Source: Methanocalculus chunghsingensis (GTDB lineage Archaea; Halobacteriota; Methanomicrobia; Methanomicrobiales; Methanocorpusculaceae). From it: DNA of 64,000 nt. The notes under the pieces were generated by a model. That model had not been told where the DNA came from. It did no database searches and was given only the letters and a program-made list of their open reading frames with translations. The position numbers were made by a program, and so were the translations under genes. Below are positions 61,995-64,000 of this stretch, in pieces. Numbering within the stretch: the first letter of the stretch is position 1; each line of letters begins with the position of its first letter. Location of the stretch: contig NZ_JWHL01000001.1 in the NCBI RefSeq assembly GCF_018132105.1, forward strand, positions 124,001 to 188,000. Reading direction: 5' to 3'.

Positions 61995-62575
61995 TATTTC
62001 ACACCTTTGTCATTTAACAAAGACTTAATATAAGTATATATACAGTCAGATATAGAGACAATAAATAGATTGTTAGATAATTGTGCTTTTTTATCCGGAC
62101 CAATTACTAATGTTGGGATCTGTTTATTTGAAAAAGCGTATCCTTGATCAATTTCGTCATCAATATGCAAAACAATTTCATTTTCCTCTAATTCGTTAAA
62201 TAACGCATCATCAAATTTATAATATAGCTTATCACACGGAATTCTATTTTTTTTCAACCAATTCAATGTCAAATCTTCTAATAAGGGATATTTCATTTTA
62301 TTACCTATAGGACGAGATGTGACTATCATTATTAAGTAACCTTGCTTTTTCAATAATTGTAGTACATTGACCATATTCCTATTACATTTTAAATTTGCCT
62401 TGAATTCACTCCATCGGTATTTATCTTTAATATTATCATAGTCACTATGACCAATTGTACTCTTGATTTCCTCTTTGGTCAGAAAGTCTGCAGATAATTC
62501 ATTATTAACATATTTAATCCAACACAATGGATAATCATTTAACACCCCATCTATATCGCATGTGATTATTTTCAT
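61994..62575 (-). CDS. HAD-superfamily phosphatase-like protein
   Basis: A 193-residue HAD-fold protein. MKIITCDIDGVLNDYP has the nucleophile and acid/base Asp (DxD), IMIVTSRP the motif II Thr/Ser, and LHIDDEIDQ the metal-binding acidic pair. Might dephosphorylate the nonulosonic acid-9-phosphate or another glycan precursor (inference). One-base overlap with the glycosyltransferase gene. Confidence 0.75.
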   Translation of the reverse strand: MKIITCDIDGVLNDYPLCWIKYVNNELSADFLTKEEIKSTIGHSDYDNIKDKYRWSEFKANLKCNRNMVNVLQLLKKQGYLIMIVTSRPIGNKMKYPLLEDLTLNWLKKNRIPCDKLYYKFDDALFNELEENEIVLHIDDEIDQGYAFSNKQIPTLVIGPDKKAQLSNNLFIVSISDCIYTYIKSLLNDKGVK

Positions 62576-62639
62576 CGAAATATTCTCTCCTAAATTGTCA
62601 TCATTTTTATTATTTATCTCTGTTACATCTAAAGATTTT

Positions 62640-62774
62640 TCATTTAGTTAAGTCCGATATCTCTTTTTCGAGGAGAAAAAAAATAACCAACAGATCAAGC
62701 ATCGGCTTTGGAATTGTGTGCGTTTCTTCAGCGAGGCGTGTACCAAATCCACCTGCGAGTGTGAGGGTTTTCAT
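62640..62774 (-). pseudogene. Nucleotidyltransferase N-terminal fragment
   Basis: Only 44 codons: MKTLTLAGGFGTRLAEETHT then IPKPML, the G-loop and following motif of a glucose-1-phosphate cytidylyl/thymidylyltransferase (normally over 250 residues). The sequence then diverges (VIFFLLEKEISDLTK) and stops. A truncated relic of a sugar-activation gene. Confidence 0.75.
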
Positions 62775-62952
62775 GAGACAATACAACTCCGGATCCCTAT
62801 GAATAGCGAACAAACACATCACTCACAAGCATCAAAATAATGCAGAATCATACGCTGACAGTTTCACTCACATACTATGTGCAAAGAGTGATCATAAGTG
62901 CTTTGATAAGATTCTGTATCCCCAGAAAACTTCACACAAAGAGCCTCTCCGA

Positions 62953-63999
62953 TCACTCCTCATCAATCTGAGGTTCTTCCGCACTCCCCTTCTCCCCCTG
63001 ACCCAGATACAACCGATAATACTCCCCCCTCGCTTCAAGCAACTCCTCATGGCTCCCGCTCTCCACAATCTTCCCTGCCTTCAGGACATGAATCACATGG
63101 GCATCCTGGATCGTCGATAACCGGTGGGCAATCGTGATCACAGTCATATTCGCAGAAAGCCGCTTGACAGAATCGATGATCCGCTTCTCAGAGATATTAT
63201 CAAGCGAACTCGTCGCCTCATCCAGCAGCAGGATCTCCGGATTCCGCAGGATAATCCGGGCAATCGCCACCCGCTGCCGCTGGCCGCCGGAGAGCTTCAT
63301 CCCCTGGTCGCCGATGATAGTGTCATAGCCATAATCGGTTCGCATGATGAAGTCATGGGCATCGGCTCGGCGAGCGGCTGCGATGATCTCATCATCAGTG
63401 CAGTCGAGACCGAACCGGATATTCTCCCTGATAGAATCATTGTAGATGAAGGTCTCCTGGCCGATGTATCCAAGGGATCGGAGATAGCTTGTGGTGTCGA
63501 ATTCATTGATATCCACCCCATCTATTGCAATCCTCCCGGAATCTGGAGAGTAGAGGAGAGCGAGGAGATTGGCGATCGTCGTCTTGCCGGATCCTGAGTC
63601 CCCGACGATTGCAACTGAGGTATTCTTTTCAATTGCAAACGAGAGATCACTGATCGTATTCCCGGCCGCATCCGGGTACCGGAAGCTTACCCCTTCAAAT
63701 GCAATTGATCGATCAAAAGAGAGAGGAAGACCACCGCCCTGAATCCTCTTCTTCTCTCGCTCACTCTCTTCCTGGATGAGTTCTGCATGCACAAGCTCAA
63801 GGGCAGGGAGGTACTGAACCATATACGAGAGATTGCTCTGTGCCTGGCTTACTGCTGGTACCAGCCGGTAGAGGGCTAGCATGAATGTCCCAAAAAGGCC
63901 TATATAGGAGAGGAAATCCCCGCCTGTTGAGATGTAGAGCACAAGAGCACCAATTGCAATGACCGAGAACATCAGGAAATCATTGATGATCGATGGAAG
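62953..63999 (-). CDS. ABC exporter, MsbA-like, cut by window end
   Basis: The frame is open through base 63999, so the N-terminal membrane part lies outside. The visible 349 residues hold the end of the membrane domain (GALVLYISTGGDFLSYIGLF; SNLSYMVQYLPALELV) and a full ATPase: VAIVGDSGSGKTT (Walker A), GYIGQETFIY (Q-loop), LSGGQRQRVAIARI (signature), EILLLDEATSSLD (Walker B) and IAHRLST (H-loop). Fused membrane-ATPase exporters of this type flip lipid-linked glycans or export polysaccharide, fitting the island. Confidence 0.9.
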   Translation of the reverse strand, partial: LPSIINDFLMFSVIAIGALVLYISTGGDFLSYIGLFGTFMLALYRLVPAVSQAQSNLSYMVQYLPALELVHAELIQEESEREKKRIQGGGLPLSFDRSIAFEGVSFRYPDAAGNTISDLSFAIEKNTSVAIVGDSGSGKTTIANLLALLYSPDSGRIAIDGVDINEFDTTSYLRSLGYIGQETFIYNDSIRENIRFGLDCTDDEIIAAARRADAHDFIMRTDYGYDTIIGDQGMKLSGGQRQRVAIARIILRNPEILLLDEATSSLDNISEKRIIDSVKRLSANMTVITIAHRLSTIQDAHVIHVLKAGKIVESGSHEELLEARGEYYRLYLGQGEKGSAEEPQIDEE

Positions 64000-64000
64000 C

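Overview
The window looks like a chromosomal segment of a methanogenic euryarchaeon, most likely of the order Methanomicrobiales (inference). It carries the McrA-modifying pair ycaO/tfuA, a methanogenesis marker 14 protein, archaeal DnaG, replication factor C, CDP-archaeol synthase (carS), a tetraether-synthase-like radical SAM protein, cobalamin genes (cobD/cobY), hydrogenase maturation genes (hypC, hypA, hypE) and a solitary cas1 of the kind known in this order. Genus cannot be fixed from the sequence alone.

Region 1 (1-9.2 kb): truncated rfcL, a UPF0146 gene, archaemetzincin, solitary cas1, acylphosphatase, a 1,208-residue helical-repeat protein, glmM and a DUF5806-like gene. Region 2 (9.24-11.84 kb): 2.6 kb with no credible gene. 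At its middle lies a dif-like site of 11 bp + 6 bp + 11 bp. A perfect 22-bp inverted repeat bounds the region on both sides, and the XerA recombinase gene follows at once. A half copy of the dif-like arm lies in the xerA promoter. I read this as a candidate chromosome-dimer-resolution or terminus locus. Region 3 (12.8-17 kb): tautomerase, DUF373 membrane protein, coiled-coil protein, ftsZ2 and the ribbon-helix-helix regulator cdrS, which is preceded by three operator-like palindromes spaced exactly 22 bp apart.

Region 4 (17-44 kb) is dense housekeeping DNA: cobalamin synthesis, archaeal ornithine cyclodeaminase, RaSEA-like radical SAM, tRNA-Ser(UGA), hyp genes, pyrC, dnaG, tes/carS, pyrE, purD, argF, marker 14, ycaO/tfuA, fructose-bisphosphatase with a degenerate FBP aldolase/phosphatase paralogue, an Sm-like protein, glycosyltransferase, class II aldolase, endonuclease-III-like protein, thioredoxin and a ferritin-like protein. 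A short, heavily structured element (25.13-25.28 kb) sits between pyrC and a DUF167 gene.

Region 5 (44.1-49 kb) is a low-density accessory zone: an Rpn-type nuclease with a tetrapeptide repeat, an acylphosphatase fused to heptad repeats and a second remnant of it, decayed toxin genes, orphan antitoxins, an MNT/HEPN pair and repeated hairpin DNA. An orphan top6A closes it.

Region 6 (50-64 kb) is a surface-glycan island, mostly on the minus strand and with strongly varying base composition. It encodes a 4,6-dehydratase, PLP aminotransferase, formyltransferase, hydrolysing 2-epimerase and NeuB-type synthase, the order expected for a legionaminic-acid-like nonulosonic acid but with a formyltransferase where an acetyltransferase is usual. 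A second NeuB-like/SpsF-like pair, a glycosyltransferase-FkbM fusion, a HAD-like protein, two broken genes and an ABC exporter (cut by the window end) complete it.
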